Positions 60,969-64,000 of a stretch of DNA of 64,000 bases are shown here, in pieces (the first letter of the stretch is position 1; every line of letters starts with the position of its first letter). The position numbers were made by a program, and so were the translations under genes. This DNA is from Ascaris suum (Eukaryota; Nematoda; Chromadorea; Rhabditida; Ascarididae): assembly GCA_013433145.1 (NCBI GenBank), contig CM024175.1, positions 10,896,516 to 10,960,515 on the forward strand. Reading direction: 5' to 3'. The notes under the pieces are model-generated. The model ran no database searches and was not told the origin of the DNA. It was given only the letters and a program-made list of their open reading frames with translations.

Positions 60969-62873
60969 GAGGTCTTGAATGAAACCAGTGTAACGATTTT
61001 ACTAAGATCGTAGACAAATGCATCTAACATAAGAACAACAACAAGAACTACTTCCTATGAAATATGCAAATTGTTAAATTTGCATATATAACGATGCTAG
61101 CATCAGTATGCTTATTACAAGAAGCATAGAAGCACTATTTGGCATATCAATGCACTATAATCTTTTAATGATTGAAGGGCATTTAGAAAGATGAACATTT
61201 CTAGCAAGCAACCAAAAATTACCAACGATTTTTCTTATTCTTAACTTAATAGTTATTACTATATTTTTTTCTTTCTTACTATTATCATATTCATTAATTC
61301 TATAGCAGTGATTTTTTTTCTTTTCGCAAATAATAACGAAAGGGATTTTAGTAAACGCATGATGGTAACATGCATATGATGGGGTTATTTATTTCGAGAA
61401 TTTATGCTTATGATAAAATAAGGGTTTTAATTTTTTTTTTTTCAAATTTGTTTATTTTCTCTCGACATTTAGCAAGAAAGTATTTGTTTTTTTCAACGAG
61501 GTGATTGAATTTTACTGATTGCAACATTGTCACGTCATTTCATCTTTCACTCTGATGTCACCTATCGCGACATATCTAGGTGTACCCGTTTAATCGTAAA
61601 TTAGAAAAGGAAATGCAAATATCTAACGAACGATCAAAAGTAGAGGAATTCATTCAATTTTCTAACAACACAATTTTGCATAGGGTATTCTTTCGAGAAA
61701 TGAGCCCCATTTTTTATAATATAGCTTAACCAAGTAATCAGTCGCATACCACACCTTGAATACTACGCGCATACCACACTATATCGCATATCACACATTG
61801 AAATAATAAATTCAACAATTCAAAACTGTATAATAATCACACGAGTCAATCTCTGAATGAAATTTTTCTTGCTTAGTGAATCGATTGTTGAAAATCTGCA
61901 CAAAATGAAATTCCATCGCTTCAGGGCATTTCGTAAATTGCTTCTTTTTTTTTTCTCTCTCTCTCTCTCTCTCAATGCATAACATGTTGTCGTTGATCGT
62001 CTAAACGTAGAGAATCGAAATGCAAAGAAAAAAAAATGTTTCACACATTCATTGGATGCCGGTTTTCAATAATGCATCCTACAATGAAAATGCTTCATTC
62101 ACGTAATAAATCCGTAAACGTGCCTACCATTCGCTAAGCAATAAAACCGATCCCGTCGTACTGAATTCGATCATTGCTTCACCTTCATCTCTCACCCCTC
62201 CCTTCCAACTCTTCATTGCTCACTTCTGTATACTTATTAAAATTCGATGTGCTCATTTTCGAAAATATTTACTGCTTCTGCTTTCTTCATTCAGTTATAC
62301 AACTAATAAAACTGATATTATGTATATTCGATGATATCATTATTGCTTACAGTATGACTGTTGTTATCTTTTTTTAACTGCATGACAAATTAGTGATTGC
62401 GCTGAACGTTCGGTAGTTCGTTGAAGTTGATGCTTCTAGAGAGAAACAAAAATGTCTTATCAATGTCCTTGGAAGCTCCTTCAGTACCATACCGCTAATA
62501 TTTTCTCACTTATGTTGAATCTACAAAATTTCCAAGCACCAGTATTCTTTCAAGAGAATATATTCATTTATATGTCTTTATCAAGTAATTGTTCAATAGA
62601 GCTCGAGCTAAGGAAAGCTAGATTAACCCTGGATTTTTAAGTAGAGTCCCATTTCCATCTGTTTACCTAGGTCTTGAAGGCATATCTTGATGTAGAATGT
62701 TAGAGGCGGCCTCTTTCAGTATAATCGCTAGGTACCTGGTTCTAGCGTTAGGAAGATTGTTGCACTTCCTGAAGACTTTATTAGCGCAATTTTTATTCTC
62801 ATTAAAACTTTACGACATTATTAACTATCATATCTTATGACTTAGTCTAATCTTACTTTTTTCCACTATGCAG

Positions 62874-62959
62874 ATCATCGGTATGCCGATTAAAAAAAAA
62901 CTTCATTCCTCTTTAAGTCCATTCGGAAGTAAATTTATACAGAGATTCTCCTGGAGATC
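62874..62959 (+). CDS. Candidate exon of a second plus-strand gene
   Basis: Acceptor TTTTCCACTATGCAG, donor AGATC|GTAAAT. Only one frame is open: 28 codons plus two bases, giving IIGMPIKKKLHSSLSPFGSK, then FIQRFSWR. No domain is recognised. The two trailing bases fit the single-leading-base reading of the next candidate exon. Confidence 0.33.
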
Positions 62960-63169
62960 GTAAATATGCAAGAAAATTAATTTCTGAGTGGGTTTGAGTG
63001 GGAGGTAAGCCATACGAGCGATGTTGAGGAAAAAAATGGTTTTATCTAGTCATTTGAATAGAGGAGGATTCTCTTGCTCGTACAAAATATCAATTTTATA
63101 TTGTTGAAGTTTAACGGTGAAGCTTTCCACCGAAATATTCTTCATTAATCGTTCTATCGATATTTGCAG

Positions 63170-63213
63170 GGCTAAACGGCGCCAAGTATACACCCAGCGC
63201 CATGCATACCAAT
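63170..63213 (+). CDS. Candidate short exon of a second plus-strand gene
   Basis: Strong acceptor GATATTTGCAG and consensus donor CCAAT|GTAAGT enclose 44 bases of markedly higher GC. With one leading base it reads AKRRQVYTQRHAYQ and follows the 62874 exon in phase. With two leading bases it reads LNGAKYTPSAMHTN and precedes the 63505 segment in phase. Both cannot hold in a single transcript without a further exon. Confidence 0.45.
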
Positions 63214-63504
63214 GTAAGTTTATCTTATCAATTAAATATCTGTACTTTTGCGTCGTGCATAAGTCAAATTTCTCTTCTCGGCGATATTTCCATATATAAG
63301 AATCCTTTGGCTATACTATGAAAAGTGGCCCCTTCTAGTTGGCTGATGAATTGAATTCCCGAGAAATGAAAGAGGGAACGTGTTAGAGGATATTACGTGA
63401 CATGCGCTTTTATAATCCACGCCTGTGGACGATCAACTTTATAAGCTATCAACAGAGTAATAAATCTTGTGGTGTAATGTAGAAGGTTTGACCAGGCGTT
63501 ACAG

Positions 63505-63537
63505 GAGCAGCCGGCGCCTTTGGCAAATCATTTATAA
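63505..63537 (+). CDS. Possible terminal exon of a second plus-strand gene
   Basis: After GCGTTACAG the sequence reads EQPAPLANHL and a TAA. It is in phase with the LNGAKYTPSAMHTN reading of the exon at 63170. It is very short, so chance is a real alternative. Confidence 0.22.
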   Translation, partial: EQPAPLANHL

Positions 63538-64000
63538 TGAATTCTTTTCTGTGTGAACTGATCCATTAAAAAAAATGAAAGTCAAGTTGGTGTAAAATAC
63601 AAGAAAATTTCTTAGAAATGTTTTAAAATTTATAAGAATTTGATGGACAAATGTGAAAGATAATTTATTAGGTCACAGGTCATGCCCACATATATGCAAT
63701 ACTCGCTAAAATTTCTCACTGTTAACTTCGATCGCTCCTGAGCTAAAAATATTAGAAAGACAAACACACATACATGCGTACAGACATGTCACAAAAAGAG
63801 ACGCGCAGTGAATAAATCTAAAGATATTCCGTTTAAAATGTGTTCATCATATAAGGCATCGTTGATGAGGAATATAAACAAAACCAGATGTGAAATATCA
63901 ATAAATCGATATTTCTAACTCCCAGTATTGATAAAAAGAAATGGCGAGCAAATTGTGGTAGATCCACTACGATCCAGTATTGCTCCAAATATTTGAGGGC
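63538..64000. other. Right edge, nothing recognised
   Basis: AT-rich sequence without splice-bounded open frames. No poly(A) signal is placed with confidence. Confidence 0.4.

Larger units (their letters stand above)
58156..62873. other. Intergenic or intronic DNA upstream of the second candidate gene
   Basis: AT-rich. It holds a C run at 59206-59218, an 11-bp repeat at 59322-59361, a perfect 13-bp inverted repeat at 60935-60968 and three copies of CGCATANCACAC at 61742-61797. A frame at 61583-61720 (FNRKLEKEMQISNERSKVEE) is open but has only weak splice context. Confidence 0.45.

Noticed and set aside
63490..63560. VTGAAGAFGKS resembling the dinucleotide-binding TGxxxGxG motif of short-chain dehydrogenases
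   Set aside because: An in-frame stop lies five codons upstream and the reading ends soon after. No other dehydrogenase features are near, so a chance match is likelier.

Overview
The window looks like nuclear DNA of a nematode. It is AT-rich, coding DNA occurs only as short exons of 74-329 bases, introns end in TTTTAG, TTTCAG, TTGCAG or TATAG, and there are long (TA)n arrays and G homopolymers. Almost none of the 60-130 codon open frames are genes. Nothing bacterial, no rRNA and no CRISPR array is visible. I saw no tRNA, but I could not scan for tRNAs systematically. The species is not resolved.

Bases 5035-54595, plus strand, hold one very long gene. Seventeen exons can be joined, and the codon split at every junction agrees. 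Together they give about 775 residues ending at a TAA at 54593-54595, with a poly(A) signal at 54765. The 5' end is incomplete: no convincing start-codon exon is visible, although 3137-3203 is a phase-compatible candidate upstream exon. The first part of the protein is Ser/Pro-rich and probably disordered. It includes an RPVAFRPFVP motif like the RPTAFKPVLP motif of leucine-zipper tumour suppressor (LZTS) proteins, and an SDSG motif. The last part is coiled coil with the RVYQEKERMW and LRAEVEQLR features of the Fez1 domain. I call it a Fez1/LZTS/N4BP3-like cytoskeletal or synaptic scaffold. The introns are very large: 16.9, 10.6 and 7.4 kb. Exon 15 appears to carry a one-base frame break near 50482-50486.

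The introns carry six long (TA)n tracts, a 30-bp minisatellite at 22448-22964, a 35-bp-stem hairpin at 33903-33995 and at least eight long G runs, all on the gene's sense strand. A few intronic open frames (18505, 25957, and 46925 and 51764 on the minus strand) look protein-like but cannot be tied to the main gene.

Downstream, 55926-57435 is a GC-rich minisatellite of about 51-bp units whose orientation flips near 56310. It creates long false open frames on both strands. A solo LTR with a perfect 5-bp target duplication follows at 57873-58150. Near the right edge, 62874-63537 has splice-bounded segments that may belong to a second plus-strand gene running past the window's current resolution. 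No clearly new biological system is evident. The most unusual items are the inverted minisatellite, the sense-strand bias of G runs and the exon 15 frame break.
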